DNA of 64,000 nucleotides from 2-02-FULL-47-50 sp964479045 (GCA_964479045.1 CAYZJI010000011.1:1-64000), one strand, 5' to 3'. Numbered from the stretch's first letter, positions 1 to 9,588 are shown. The notes: generated by a model from the sequence alone, not told the origin. A program made the numbers and translations.

Positions 1-1195
1 TATGCGCGGGACGCCGTTCCATGATCACCTGCACCACTTCGGGGATGACATCGCCGGCACGGCGGATGCTGACACTGTCGCCGATGCGGATGTCCTTGCG
101 CCGGATTTCATCTTCATTATGCAGGGTGGCATTGGTCACGGTGACACCGCCAACATGTACAGGTTCAAGACGTGCCACTGGTGTGAGTGCGCCGGTGCGC
201 CCTACCTGTACTTCGATATCCAGCACTCTGGTTACGGCTTCTTCGGGCGGATATTTATAGGCAATCGCCCAGCGCGGCGCACGCGAGACAAACCCGAGTG
301 CTTGTTGTTGTGCCGTGGAATTCACCTTGAACACCACGCCATCAATCTCGTATGACAATTTCTCGCGTCTGGCCTGAATCGTCTTGTAATAACGAAAACA
401 TTCATCCAGTCCGGTGACTTTTTTTGTCTCCGGCGAAACCGGCAGGCCAGTTTTTTTCAGAAAATCCAGTATGCCGGTATGTTGCTCCGGCAGTTTTGCG
501 CCCTCCACATAACCGGCACCATGCGCAAAAAACTGTAATGGCCGTTTTGCAGTTATAGAGGGATCGAGCTGCCGTAAACTGCCTGCTGCCGCATTGCGCG
601 GATTGGCAAATATTTTCCCGTCACTCGCCTGTTGCATTTTGTTCAATGCCTGAAATCCGGCCTTGTTCATGAAGACTTCGCCGCGCACTTCCAGCACGTC
701 AGGACTCTTGCCGGTCAGCCGCAAAGGAACGGATTTGATGGTGCGCACATTCAGCGTGACATCTTCGCCGGTTTCGCCGTCACCACGCGTGGCACCGCGC
801 ACCAACCGGCCTTTTTCATATAACAAACTGATCGCAAGCCCGTCCAGTTTGGTTTCAGCAGCATATTCCACCTGTTCGAGCTCCAGTTTCTCGCGCACCC
901 GCCGATCAAAATTCTGCATGTCTTCTTCCGTGAAGGCATTGGCGAGTGACAACATGGGCATCACATGTTTGACTTCGGGAAACTCGGCCAGTGGTTTGGT
1001 GCCGACACGTTGCGTGGGAGATTCAGGCGTGATCAGTTCCGGGTATTGTGTTTCGAGTGCGATCAGCTCATTCATGAGCCGGTCATATTCCGCATCCGGC
1101 ACTGTGGGATCATCCAGAACGTAATAACGGTAATTATGCTGCTCGATTTCCTCGCGCAACCTTGCACATTTCTGCTTGGCGGATTCCGTGGTCAC
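1..1195 (-). CDS. ligA: NAD-dependent DNA ligase LigA (3' end outside window)
   Basis: Seals nicks in DNA during replication and repair, using NAD+ to adenylate itself. About 398 residues are visible. They cover the N-terminal NMN-binding Ia region (HNYRYYVLDDP near residue 20), the whole adenylation domain with the nucleophile in ETKLDGL (Lys116, matching Lys115 of E. coli), and the start of the OB fold. The zinc finger, HhH and BRCT parts lie beyond base 1. The start is a GTG 15 bases after the zipA stop; the reading MTTESAKQKCARLREEIEQH fits the family start, and no ATG fits. Gene order smc-zipA-ligA on one strand is typical of gammaproteobacteria. Identification is very secure; only the exact start is inferred. 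Confidence 0.96.
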   Translation of the reverse strand, partial: MTTESAKQKCARLREEIEQHNYRYYVLDDPTVPDAEYDRLMNELIALETQYPELITPESPTQRVGTKPLAEFPEVKHVMPMLSLANAFTEEDMQNFDRRVREKLELEQVEYAAETKLDGLAISLLYEKGRLVRGATRGDGETGEDVTLNVRTIKSVPLRLTGKSPDVLEVRGEVFMNKAGFQALNKMQQASDGKIFANPRNAAAGSLRQLDPSITAKRPLQFFAHGAGYVEGAKLPEQHTGILDFLKKTGLPVSPETKKVTGLDECFRYYKTIQARREKLSYEIDGVVFKVNSTAQQQALGFVSRAPRWAIAYKYPPEEAVTRVLDIEVQVGRTGALTPVARLEPVHVGGVTVTNATLHNEDEIRRKDIRIGDSVSIRRAGDVIPEVVQVIMERRPAH

Positions 1196-1210
1196 AGGAA
1201 TTTTGGAAGC

Positions 1211-1954
1211 TCAGTAGTGACTGGCGAGCTCCCGCAGTTTGGCCAGGCTTTCGGCATCCAGTACCTTGCGATCTGCACCGCGTAATTCGCCACCCAGCAG
1301 ATAGGCCAGATTATGGGCCGTGTCGAGCATGATCTCGAAAGCAATATCGCCACCGATTTCGGCAGGCAGACACATGAACAGAACGAGCCCCGGAGTTCCG
1401 AAGCGATCCATTTTGTCGATTTCGAAATATCCCGGCTCACGTATATTCGCAAGACTGAATAACGCACGGGTCGCGTGTTTTTTGTCCGGGCCGTGATAGT
1501 GAAAGATATTCATCTCTCCGAACTGCATGTCGGCCGATTCGATGGCCTGCAGCATATCCGGGCCTGTAAAGCGCCGGTTGTTCTCTGCTGTGATATAGAT
1601 GGTGATGATGGTCTGTTCTGCTGTTTTGGGTGAATTTGCAGAAGGAATATCGAAATCCGGTTCATCTAATGGGGCGCCTTCATTGGAGATCGGGATTTCT
1701 TCCATTGGACGAGAAGCCCGGGTGGAAGCGCGGGATTGTTTCAGATAGGCATTAAACGCATTGAGCGCGCCGGAGATGTCGATGTTCTTTTCCTTTTTCG
1801 GATTGAGATGTACGCCGGTTCCATCCCGATGTGGCGTATTCAGACTTTCGATTCTGGCGCGCAGACTGCGTTTACGTTTCAGAGTGTCCCAGAAATAGAT
1901 TCCGGCGATAACCATGATGCCGATAATAAGCAGTGTCCACCGCAATTCGTTCAT
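1211..1954 (-). CDS. zipA: Cell division protein ZipA
   Basis: Membrane anchor that tethers FtsZ to the inner membrane at the division septum. The 247 residues start MNELRWTLL, followed by one N-out transmembrane helix (about residues 5-22), a basic stretch (LKRKR), a linker rich in Pro, Ser and acidic residues, and a C-terminal globular ZipA domain (about residues 110-245). That domain carries the family pattern of an IYITAENNRRFTGPDML strand-helix and a GLVLFMCLP core. An upstream in-frame ATG would add 11 hydrophobic residues ahead of the natural N terminus, so I chose the internal ATG. It lies between smc and ligA on the same strand, the standard arrangement. The linker is short compared with E. 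coli ZipA (328 residues). Confidence 0.93.
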   Translation of the reverse strand: MNELRWTLLIIGIMVIAGIYFWDTLKRKRSLRARIESLNTPHRDGTGVHLNPKKEKNIDISGALNAFNAYLKQSRASTRASRPMEEIPISNEGAPLDEPDFDIPSANSPKTAEQTIITIYITAENNRRFTGPDMLQAIESADMQFGEMNIFHYHGPDKKHATRALFSLANIREPGYFEIDKMDRFGTPGLVLFMCLPAEIGGDIAFEIMLDTAHNLAYLLGGELRGADRKVLDAESLAKLRELASHY

Positions 1955-2000
1955 GATGGCAATAAAAAATGAAGGAATAAGGAACAAAAAACTTCAGTCT

Positions 2001-2072
2001 CGTCATGCCGGTGAAAACCGGCATCCAGTAAATAATTAATTTGACTGGATTCCGGCTTTCGCCGGAATGACG
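2001..2072. repeat. Palindromic intergenic repeat between smc and zipA
   Basis: A 72-base inverted repeat. The outer ends CGTCATGCCGG and CCGGAATGACG pair, the inner CATCCAG pairs with CTGGATT, and each arm folds into its own hairpin (GCCGGTGAAAACCGGC and TTCCGGCTTTCGCCGGAA). When translated it gives the familiar 'RHSGESRNP...GMT' pseudo-peptide seen with a widespread proteobacterial palindromic repeat. It may also act as an mRNA stabiliser or terminator between smc and zipA. Confidence 0.8.
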
Positions 2073-2134
2073 TCTGCTCAAAAATCATGATTTATTCAGA
2101 GTTTGTCCTGTCACTTGTGACTTACAACTATACC

Positions 2135-5100
2135 TCAGGCGGTGGCAGCCAGTTTCACCGCCTCATCCACATCCACGCTGACCAGCCGTGATACGCCGGC
2201 TTCGTGCATGGTGACTCCAAGCAGTTGATGGGCAATTTCCATGGTGATTTTATTATGCGTGATGAATATAAACTGCACGTCTTCGGACATGGACGCGACC
2301 ATTTCACTGAAACGGCCAACATTGGCGTCATCCAGAGGTGCATCCACTTCGTCCAGTATGCAGAATGGCGCCGGGTTCAGTTTGAAGATGGAAAACACCA
2401 TCGCCACAGCGGTCAGGGCTTTTTCGCCACCGGACAGCAGATGTATCGTGCTGTTCCGTTTACCTGGCGGCCGCGCCATGATGGTCACGCCGGTTTCCAG
2501 CAGATCGTCACCAGTGAGTTCCAGATAGGCCTGGCCACCGCCGAACAACCGCGGGAACATCTCCTGCAGGTTTGAATTCAGTTGATCGAAAGTTTCGCGG
2601 AAACGTGACTTGGTTTCCTTGTCGATCTTGTGAATCGCATTTTCCAGGGTGGTCAATGCTTCACGCAGATCCTGGTCCTGACGATCAAGGTAAGTCTTGC
2701 GCTCTGAAAGCTGACTGAATTCATCAATCGCCGCAAGATTGATCGGTCCCAGCCGATGGATTTTCTGGATGACGGATTCAAGGCGTTCTTTCCAGGCAGT
2801 AACTTCAGCGCCCTCTTCCAGACCCGTCAGCAATTCCTGCAATACCTGTCCGGCTGCTGCGAGGGATTCCTCGATGGTCTGCAGCCGTACGCGGCTTTCC
2901 TGCAAATTGAGCCGTGTCTGTTGCAGTGATTCACGCAGTTCGAGGATCTGTTTTTCCTGCTGTGTACGGGAATTTTCGCGTTCACGCAGCGTATTCTCCA
3001 GTTTTACTACTCCAGCGCGGGCTTCTGCGAGTTGCTTCTCGGCGCTGACTTTGTCACGCAAACGGGCTTCCAGTTCCTGTTTCATCCGGGCCAGTGGCGG
3101 CTGGTTATTTTCCTGTGCTTTCTGTAACTCTTCACGGCGAGCACTCAAATGAGTGATTTGTAACTGGCTGCGTTTGATGGATTGTTCCAGTGCTGCCCGT
3201 TGGGAGCTGATGGCTTCCATCTGCAAGGCAATACCGTGACTATGTTCATGAGTGTTCTGCCAGCGTTCACGGGCCCCGGTCAGTGATGTACGATGAACAT
3301 CACGCTGGGTCATCAAGGTAACACGCTGTTGTTCAAATTCAGCCTGCTGCCCGGAGAGTGTCTTGAGTTCAGCCTGCAGTGTTTCCATTTCGGTACGATG
3401 TTCATCCAGTTGCGCCTGCAGATCACCCAGTTCTTCTTCGATACGCGACTTGCGCAAACCAGCCTGCTCCTGCTGGGCCTGACCGGCCGCCAGCCCTGCG
3501 CGCAGGCGTGATACATCATCCTGTTGCCGGTTGACGTTCGTCTGTAATTCGGCCAATTGCTGTTCGTGATTCTCCAGGTCCTGCAATATGGACTTGGCAC
3601 GGGATTCCAGTCCGGCGAGTGTTGCAGAGGACTTGGATAATTCATCCTTTAATGTGCGTATTTCATTTTCACGCGCAAGGATTCCACTCTCCGCTCCCTG
3701 CTTGCGGAAAACCTGCATCCAGTTGACGCCGAGCCAGTTTCCATCCGGGGTAATGACGGTCTCGGTACCGTTGAGTTTCGTTCGCAGTTCCAGCGCAGCG
3801 TCCAGATTTTCGGCCACGTACACGGAAGACAGCAAATGCCGTAACGGGAAATCTCCCTGCACTTTGGAAGCCAGTGATGGATAACGTCCTGAGGCGGTGG
3901 AATCAGCAGCCCCGCCTGCAGCGATCAGGCTGACATGCCCATGCTGCAATTTCTGAACAGTTTTCAGATGCGGCTTGAGGTCATCGACATACACGCCCTG
4001 CAAATGACGCTCCAGCACAATTTCAACCGCGTATGCCCACCTGGGTTCTACCTTGGTTTTCTGGGCAAGGCGGGGACGATCGGCAAGTCCGCTTTGTTTT
4101 AACCAGTCACGCGTTGCTGCTTGATCTTCACCCGCAGCGGATTGCTGCAGGGCCTCTAGCGAGGCCAGACGCCCCTGCTGTTTCTGGTGCAACACATGCT
4201 GCTGGTTAAGTTGCTCATTCAACTGCTGACTGGTGCGGCGCAATTCCTGTGACTGCAAGTGACGTTGTTCCAGTGCCTGCTGCTGTTTTGCCAACCCGGA
4301 TTCCGCAGTCTTTAGTTGTTTCATTACACCGCCCATACTGGCATCCAGCCCGGCTTTGGTGATGGTGTCGAGTTCACGGCGCAGACTGTTCTGGCGCTGC
4401 TCGATGTCTTCTATGGACAATTCAAGATGTTCAAGGCGGGTCTTGCCGACCTCAGTGCGCCGGGCATATTCCGCCATGCTGGTATTGAAGGCTTCCCATT
4501 CCGACTGCCAGGCCTGCATGGCCTGTTCTGATTCATTCAGCAGGACATAGGCTTTGTCACTCTCACCACGTGAGCCTTGCAGTTTTGGTTCCAGCGAGGC
4601 CCGGACAGTAGCCAGTTCAGCCAGTTTGGCTTCATCCTGGGTAGATTGTTCTCGTGAGGTATCCAGTTCGCGCGCAACCCGGGCGATTTCTTCATGGGTA
4701 TCGGCAATGCGTTCCTGCAAATGATGGATTTTCTGTTCCAGTTGGGAGATATCGCCACCGATACGGTAATACTCTGATTGTGCATTATTAAAATGTTCAT
4801 TGGCGGTGGTTAATTGCTCGCGTTCCTGCACGATGGTGTTTTCCACCTGCCGCAGTTCAGCCACAGCCGCTTCGACCCGGGTTTCCTGCTGGCGGGTCTC
4901 TTCTTCCTGACGCTGTGACTGTTGTTTCAATGTGCGCCAGTTCAGGGCCTGTAATTCAGCGTCGAGTTTACGTTCTTCCTGTTTCAGCACCTGATAACGC
5001 TCGGCGGCATTGGCCTGACGCTGCAGATGTTTCAGTTGCTTGTCGAGTTCTTCGCGGATGTCATTCAGGCGCGCGATATTTTCGCGGGCATTGCGGATAC

Positions 5101-5647
5101 GGTTTTCGGTTTCCCGGCGGCGCTCGCGGTATTTGGAAATACCGGCGGCTTCTTCAATAAAAGAACGCAGATCTTCCGGTTTGGCCTCAATCAAACGGGA
5201 AATCATGCCCTGTTCGATAATGGCGTAACTGCGCGGGCCGAGTCCCGTGCCGAGGAAAATGGCCTGAATATCACGGCGACGGCAACGGGTGCCGTTCAGG
5301 AAATAGGTGGAAACTGCATCGCGGGTAATCTGACGTTTGATGGAAATTTCGTCATAACTGGCATACTGGCCACCGAGTTTGTTCTCGGTGTTGTCAAACA
5401 CAAGTTCCACCGATGCCTGGCCCACCGGATTACGCGTGCTGGATCCGTTGAAAATAACATCGGTAAGCGCATCACCACGCAAATGCTTCGCAGAACTTTC
5501 ACCCATGACCCAGGTGACGGCATCGATAATATTGGATTTGCCGCAACCATTCGGACCGACAACGCCGGTGAGGTTTCCGGGGACGATGAGTGTGGTGGGA
5601 TCGACGAAAGATTTGAAGCCTGAAAGTTTGATTTTGGTCAGACGCAT
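2135..5647 (-). CDS. smc: Chromosome segregation ATPase SMC
   Basis: Condensin core subunit that organises and segregates the chromosome together with ScpA and ScpB. About 1170 residues, the usual length. The N-terminal Walker A is GPNGCGKSNIIDAV (about residues 32-45). It is followed by a long coiled coil, a hinge near residues 510-640, and a second coiled coil. The C-terminal head has the ABC signature LLSGGEKALTAVA and Walker B CILDEVDAPLDD. The start MRLTKIKLSGFKSF is the conserved SMC N terminus; the longer reading adds only four residues. No frameshift was seen. It is divergent from queF across about 200 bases that should hold both promoters. Confidence 0.97.
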   Translation of the reverse strand: MRLTKIKLSGFKSFVDPTTLIVPGNLTGVVGPNGCGKSNIIDAVTWVMGESSAKHLRGDALTDVIFNGSSTRNPVGQASVELVFDNTENKLGGQYASYDEISIKRQITRDAVSTYFLNGTRCRRRDIQAIFLGTGLGPRSYAIIEQGMISRLIEAKPEDLRSFIEEAAGISKYRERRRETENRIRNARENIARLNDIREELDKQLKHLQRQANAAERYQVLKQEERKLDAELQALNWRTLKQQSQRQEEETRQQETRVEAAVAELRQVENTIVQEREQLTTANEHFNNAQSEYYRIGGDISQLEQKIHHLQERIADTHEEIARVARELDTSREQSTQDEAKLAELATVRASLEPKLQGSRGESDKAYVLLNESEQAMQAWQSEWEAFNTSMAEYARRTEVGKTRLEHLELSIEDIEQRQNSLRRELDTITKAGLDASMGGVMKQLKTAESGLAKQQQALEQRHLQSQELRRTSQQLNEQLNQQHVLHQKQQGRLASLEALQQSAAGEDQAATRDWLKQSGLADRPRLAQKTKVEPRWAYAVEIVLERHLQGVYVDDLKPHLKTVQKLQHGHVSLIAAGGAADSTASGRYPSLASKVQGDFPLRHLLSSVYVAENLDAALELRTKLNGTETVITPDGNWLGVNWMQVFRKQGAESGILARENEIRTLKDELSKSSATLAGLESRAKSILQDLENHEQQLAELQTNVNRQQDDVSRLRAGLAAGQAQQEQAGLRKSRIEEELGDLQAQLDEHRTEMETLQAELKTLSGQQAEFEQQRVTLMTQRDVHRTSLTGARERWQNTHEHSHGIALQMEAISSQRAALEQSIKRSQLQITHLSARREELQKAQENNQPPLARMKQELEARLRDKVSAEKQLAEARAGVVKLENTLRERENSRTQQEKQILELRESLQQTRLNLQESRVRLQTIEESLAAAGQVLQELLTGLEEGAEVTAWKERLESVIQKIHRLGPINLAAIDEFSQLSERKTYLDRQDQDLREALTTLENAIHKIDKETKSRFRETFDQLNSNLQEMFPRLFGGGQAYLELTGDDLLETGVTIMARPPGKRNSTIHLLSGGEKALTAVAMVFSIFKLNPAPFCILDEVDAPLDDANVGRFSEMVASMSEDVQFIFITHNKITMEIAHQLLGVTMHEAGVSRLVSVDVDEAVKLAATA

Positions 5648-5851
5648 GGAGCGACACAATACAAGAGATCGCTACATTCAGACAAGCAAAAATCAAAATT
5701 ATTATTTACATTAAATAACATTTTTAACTTATTGTTAACTATATATTTTATGCTACACATTAATCCTCGCTCTGAAGAACAGAGGATAAGTCAGGAAATT
5801 TTTATGTTATGGTGCGCGCACTTCACCAAACACTGCAATTATGTTGCGCAC

Positions 5852-6241
5852 ATGACAAGTAAACCGAGCAAAAAACTGGAGACTTTTCCCAACCCGAATC
5901 CGGAACGGGACTATACCATTCACATTGAAATTCCGGAGTTCACCTGTCTCTGCCCGAAGACCGGCCAACCGGATTTCGCCACGCTGTATCTTGATTATGT
6001 GCCGGATAAAACCTGTGTAGAACTGAAAGCACTGAAACTTTATATCTGGTCCTATCGCGACAAGGGGGCCTTTCATGAAGCCATCACCAACCAGATTCTG
6101 GCTGATCTGGTAAAAGTCACTCAACCCCGCTTCATGCGCCTGACAGCAAAATTCAATGTGCGTGGTGGCATATACACGACCGTAGTCGCCGAACACCTGC
6201 AGAAAAACTGGCAGGCACCGCAGGCGGTTACCCTGCCCTGA
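5852..6241 (+). CDS. queF: NADPH-dependent 7-cyano-7-deazaguanine reductase QueF (short type)
   Basis: Reduces the nitrile preQ0 to the amine preQ1 in queuosine tRNA modification, in the cytosol. The 129 residues match the unimodular (YkvM-like) class rather than the double-length E. coli class. The catalytic Cys lies in FTCLCPKTGQPDFA (Cys34 expected to form the thioimide with preQ0). The NADPH/substrate segment is ELKALKLYIWSYRDKGAFHE, followed by RFMRLTAKFNVRGGIYT. I chose the ATG giving MTSKPSKKLE because it matches the family's N terminus; the frame stays open upstream to 5732 but that part resembles no QueF. There is no clear Shine-Dalgarno. cysZ follows 18 bases later. Confidence 0.93.
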   Translation: MTSKPSKKLETFPNPNPERDYTIHIEIPEFTCLCPKTGQPDFATLYLDYVPDKTCVELKALKLYIWSYRDKGAFHEAITNQILADLVKVTQPRFMRLTAKFNVRGGIYTTVVAEHLQKNWQAPQAVTLP

Positions 6242-6259
6242 AGCGGATGCAGGTTCTCC

Positions 6260-7006
6260 ATGAAGGACTTCATTAAAGGCTTCAAATACGCCCTCAGTGG
6301 TTTCAGATTAATCCTGAAACCGGGGGTACGTCTGTTTGTGTTGATACCTCTGCTGATTAATACAGTGCTGTTTGCCGCCGTCATAAGTTACGGTTTCAAT
6401 GCGATGGATCAGTTGATTGATTCCTATCTCACCGGCCGCTGGTGGGAATGGTTGAGCTGGTTGCTATGGCCATTGTTTTTTATCATTGTCCTTACGGTGG
6501 TTTTTTTCTGTTTTTCGATATTGGCCAACCTGATCGCCTCTCCATTCAATGGTTTTCTGGCCGAAGCCGCCGAAACACAGTTGACCGGCCGTGCGGTGAC
6601 TGAATCCGTAGGGCTTAAAAAACTGCCGGCTGAAATCAAACGCGCCATCCTCGCGGAATCCCGCAAGGTGCTTTACCTGTTGATACGCACTTTACCCCTG
6701 CTTTTGCTGTTTTTTATTCCCCTGTTTAATCTGGCTGCACCGTTTTTATGGTTCCTGTTTGGTGCCTGGATGCTGGCACTGGAATACCTTGATTTCACTG
6801 CGGGGAATCATGGCGTGTTGTTCCCTGAATTACGCAACAGACTGGCCAGCCAACGGCCACTGGCATTTGGATATGGGGTCGGCGTAATGTTTCTTACCAT
6901 CATCCCGGTCATCAATTTTATTGCCATCCCGTTGGCAGTCTGTGGCGGCACACGGCTCTGGGTCGATCGGCTGCAACATCAGCAAGCCATTGCCCCTCCG
7001 GGATGA
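6260..7006 (+). CDS. cysZ: Sulfate transporter CysZ
   Basis: Inner-membrane protein of the CysZ/EI24 family, which takes up sulfate for cysteine synthesis. At 248 residues it is close to E. coli CysZ (253). It opens with the characteristic GFKYALSGFRLILKPGVRLFV, then hydrophobic segments near residues 23-45, 65-95 (containing the conserved NLIASPFNGFLAE loop), 130-170 (ending ALEYLDF) and 200-230. It sits 18 bases after queF and just before dksA, so it may be read from the queF promoter. Function in sulfate uptake is inferred from the family; no cys regulon genes are nearby. Confidence 0.9.
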   Translation: MKDFIKGFKYALSGFRLILKPGVRLFVLIPLLINTVLFAAVISYGFNAMDQLIDSYLTGRWWEWLSWLLWPLFFIIVLTVVFFCFSILANLIASPFNGFLAEAAETQLTGRAVTESVGLKKLPAEIKRAILAESRKVLYLLIRTLPLLLLFFIPLFNLAAPFLWFLFGAWMLALEYLDFTAGNHGVLFPELRNRLASQRPLAFGYGVGVMFLTIIPVINFIAIPLAVCGGTRLWVDRLQHQQAIAPPG

Positions 7007-7078
7007 ATTCCCGATTGCCTCGGTATCCCCTTTCTGGTATAGATGCACGCTTATTTTTTTATGAGCAGGGCGGCGACA

Positions 7079-7804
7079 ATGCCTGACAAGAAAAAAACCT
7101 CGAAACAGAAGACCAAAAGCAGCGCGAAAGCGGTGAAGAAAGCCGCGACCGGCAAGAAAAAGCCGTTGAAAAAAGCTGCAACAGCCTCAAAAAAGTCTTC
7201 TGCCAGAAAACAGCAGAAAAAAGCACCGGCAGCATCAAGGAAACCGGCCGTAAAAAAAGCGGCTGTCCAGAAGAAACCTGCCCTTAAAAAAACCACGACC
7301 CCTACGGCCAAACTGAGCATGACCGCAAACAAAACCACAGGCAAAATCACCAGTATCACCAGTAAAACCAGACAGTCCGGAAGAACAACAACTGATACCC
7401 CGGATAATTTCAAACCCTACAAACTCAAGAGTAATGAAGAATACATGGGGCCTGAGCAGGTCGTGCATTTCCGTGAAATTCTGCTGCACTGGAAACGCGA
7501 CTTGATGGAAGAAGTTGATCGCACCGTGCATCATATGCGCGATGAAGCCTCGAATTTCCCTGACCCCAACGATCGGGCCACACAGGAAGAGGAATTTGCA
7601 CTCGAATTGCGTACCCGTGATCGGGAACGGAAACTGATCAAAAAAATTGATGAGTCCCTGATGGCGCTCGATAGTGGTGATTACGGCTACTGCGAAATCT
7701 GCGGTGTAGAGATTGGTGTGCGCCGTCTGGAAGCCCGGCCGACTGCTACATTGTGTATCGACTGCAAGACACTCGACGAAATCAAGGAAAGGCAACTTGG
7801 CTGA
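7079..7804 (+). CDS. dksA: RNA polymerase-binding factor DksA with a long Lys/Ala-rich N-terminal tail
   Basis: Binds the RNA polymerase secondary channel and, with ppGpp, reprograms transcription. The DksA core occupies about residues 118-241: a coiled coil with the tip Asp pair in FPDPNDRA (Asp162 and Asp165) and a zinc finger with Cys205, Cys208, Cys226 and Cys229 (CEICG...CIDC). The first 110 residues are very rich in Lys, Ala, Ser and Thr (for example KKAATGKKKPLKKAATASKK) and resemble bacterial histone-H1/AlgP-like tails. E. coli DksA has 151 residues, so this one is about 90 longer. The start MPDKKK was chosen; ATGs at 7043 and 7061 would add a few residues. gluQ follows, as in many gammaproteobacteria. 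Confidence 0.94.
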   Translation: MPDKKKTSKQKTKSSAKAVKKAATGKKKPLKKAATASKKSSARKQQKKAPAASRKPAVKKAAVQKKPALKKTTTPTAKLSMTANKTTGKITSITSKTRQSGRTTTDTPDNFKPYKLKSNEEYMGPEQVVHFREILLHWKRDLMEEVDRTVHHMRDEASNFPDPNDRATQEEEFALELRTRDRERKLIKKIDESLMALDSGDYGYCEICGVEIGVRRLEARPTATLCIDCKTLDEIKERQLG

Positions 7805-7884
7805 ATATGTGAAGCGTATCTCGTGAAGCGCGAAGCGCGAAACGAAATACTCTTCACAAGTCCCGCTTCACTCTCACAGATTTG

Positions 7885-8805
7885 ATGAGTGTGGCAAAAG
7901 AAAACCAAACACCCGGCACAGCAAATCTCCGCAAACAGGCCCCATATCGTGGACGCTTTGCGCCCACACCCAGTGGCCCTCTGCACTTCGGGTCCATCAT
8001 TGCAGCACTGGGAAGTTATCTGCAGGCAAAAAGTCAGAATGGTACATGGCTGGTACGCATAGAAGACATTGATACACCTCGAAACCAGCCCGGCGCAACA
8101 ACCAGCATCCTGAATACCCTTGAACGTTTGGGGCTTTACTGGGATGAAACAGTCCTGATTCAGAGTGAGCGCCTGAAGATTTACGAAGAAATTCTCAAAC
8201 AACTGAATCAGCAACAATTGCTCTACTCCTGCACCTGCAGCCGTGCCTGGACCAAAGGCACGCCCTATCCCGGTACTTGCCGGAATGGCATTAAATCCGG
8301 AAACAAGGCAACAGCATTGCGATTGCGCACGACGGCCGAATCAGTTTCCGTCAATGATCAGATACAGGACACATTCAGCCAGACGATTGAAACTGATGTT
8401 GGGGATTTTATCCTGCGCCGTTCAGATGGCATTATCGCTTATCATCTTGCTGTCGTAGTGGATGATCATCTGCAGGGAATCACCGAAATTGTGAGAGGGT
8501 CGGATTTGCTCGATTCCACACCGCGGCAGATTTATCTGCAACGCCTGCTGGGTTATTCCACTCCGGAGTATTCCCACCTGCCGATCGCGGCGAATCCGGA
8601 TGGCAGTAAAATCAGCAAGCAGAATCATGCTCCCGGAGTTGATGCCTGGAACGATGCCACGCTGCTGTGCAGGGCATTGGAATTTCTGGGACAGTCCCCG
8701 GAGGGAGCATTGCAGGAAGCACGCACTGATGAAATCCTGCGGTGGGCGACAGCCCATTGGAATCCGGTCAATGTACCCCGTCAGGCTGCGATCACCGCAG
8801 CCTGA
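7885..8805 (+). CDS. gluQ: Glutamyl-Q tRNA(Asp) synthetase
   Basis: Attaches glutamate to queuosine at position 34 of tRNA(Asp); it is a truncated paralogue of glutamyl-tRNA synthetase. About 306 residues. The class-I HIGH-like site is APTPSGPLHFGS. The zinc site is of the C-x-C...Y...C type (CTCSRAWTKGTPYPGTC), and the KMSKS-like motif is GSKISKQN. There is no anticodon-binding domain, as expected for this family. The ATG at 7885 was preferred to the TTG three bases earlier. Its presence with queF fits an active queuosine pathway, and dksA-gluQ linkage is common in gammaproteobacteria. Confidence 0.94.
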   Translation: MSVAKENQTPGTANLRKQAPYRGRFAPTPSGPLHFGSIIAALGSYLQAKSQNGTWLVRIEDIDTPRNQPGATTSILNTLERLGLYWDETVLIQSERLKIYEEILKQLNQQQLLYSCTCSRAWTKGTPYPGTCRNGIKSGNKATALRLRTTAESVSVNDQIQDTFSQTIETDVGDFILRRSDGIIAYHLAVVVDDHLQGITEIVRGSDLLDSTPRQIYLQRLLGYSTPEYSHLPIAANPDGSKISKQNHAPGVDAWNDATLLCRALEFLGQSPEGALQEARTDEILRWATAHWNPVNVPRQAAITAA

Positions 8806-8819
8806 CGACAAGAACTCCC

Positions 8820-9533
8820 TTATTTGCGTTTGTTCTCCAGGCCACTCACCCATTGCGTATAGAGTTTGTCGGCAAATTCATGCAATTGACGGGTCCGTGT
8901 TTCCACATTCTGTAACATCATGGCGGTATTCTGGACAGTTTCCGTGGCCACCATATTCCCGGCATCATACTCACGGCACCATTCGATGATGTCTTCCTGC
9001 TTTATTTCCACATGGCATTGCAATGCCAGTGTGTTTCCCATCGCAAATCCCTGATTAACGCAATGTTTACTGCGAAACAGCGGGATTGCACCGTCTGGCA
9101 GGGAAAACGTTTCACCGTGCCAGTGAAAAATCTCGGTATTGAACGGAAGATCAGCCGTCCACAATAATGCTTCATCGCTGATAATCGGCGTCAACGGAAA
9201 CCAGCCAATCTCCTGTACCGGGTTGCGGGTCACAGAGCCTCCCAATGCCTTGCTGATGAGTTGTCCGCCAAGGCAATGCCCAAGCAGGGGTATTTTTTTC
9301 GCATGGGCCGCCCGAATCAGCTCCAATTCCTGTTTCACCCACGGCAAATCATCGTTCACACTCATGGGGCCACCCATGAACACCAGTCCAGAGGACTGGT
9401 CCGGACTGTCCGGCACAGGGTCGCCCTTGTCTACTTTCACCACCTTCCATGGTATGTGCCGGGCATCCAGAAAATCCGCCAGATAGGCAGGTCCTTCACA
9501 CTCTACATGTCGAAAAATCAATACCGGTTTCAT
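8820..9533 (-). CDS. Class-I glutamine amidotransferase-like protein (GMP synthase-type domain)
   Basis: A stand-alone 237-residue glutamine amidotransferase domain. The nucleophile elbow is GHCLGGQ (Cys87), and the His of the triad lies in LALQCHVE with the expected Glu two residues on. The oxyanion region is VFMGGPMSVND. It resembles the YfeJ/GuaA-like stand-alone proteins that release ammonia from glutamine or hydrolyse gamma-glutamyl compounds; the acceptor cannot be told from sequence. It converges with gluQ (15 bases between stops) and is divergent from the retropepsin gene across only 55 bases. Family assignment is secure; substrate unknown. Confidence 0.85.
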   Translation of the reverse strand: MKPVLIFRHVECEGPAYLADFLDARHIPWKVVKVDKGDPVPDSPDQSSGLVFMGGPMSVNDDLPWVKQELELIRAAHAKKIPLLGHCLGGQLISKALGGSVTRNPVQEIGWFPLTPIISDEALLWTADLPFNTEIFHWHGETFSLPDGAIPLFRSKHCVNQGFAMGNTLALQCHVEIKQEDIIEWCREYDAGNMVATETVQNTAMMLQNVETRTRQLHEFADKLYTQWVSGLENKRK

Positions 9534-9588
9534 AAAATAATGAATATCCTTGGTTTATGAATGAACAACCATTCTGTTACATAAAGAA

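Noticed and set aside
243..243. CRISPR arrays, tRNA or rRNA genes anywhere in the window
   Set aside because: No regularly spaced direct repeats, cloverleaf patterns or rRNA-like stretches were found on reading both strands.
1872..2081. 69-codon frame with RHSGESRNP
   Set aside because: This peptide is the translation of a common palindromic DNA repeat, not a gene.
5027..5623. 198-codon frame on the plus strand
   Set aside because: Lies antisense inside smc, whose protein is intact and conserved; composition is that of a mirror frame.
7235..7795. 186-codon minus-strand frame
   Set aside because: Antisense to dksA, whose zinc finger and coiled coil are clear.
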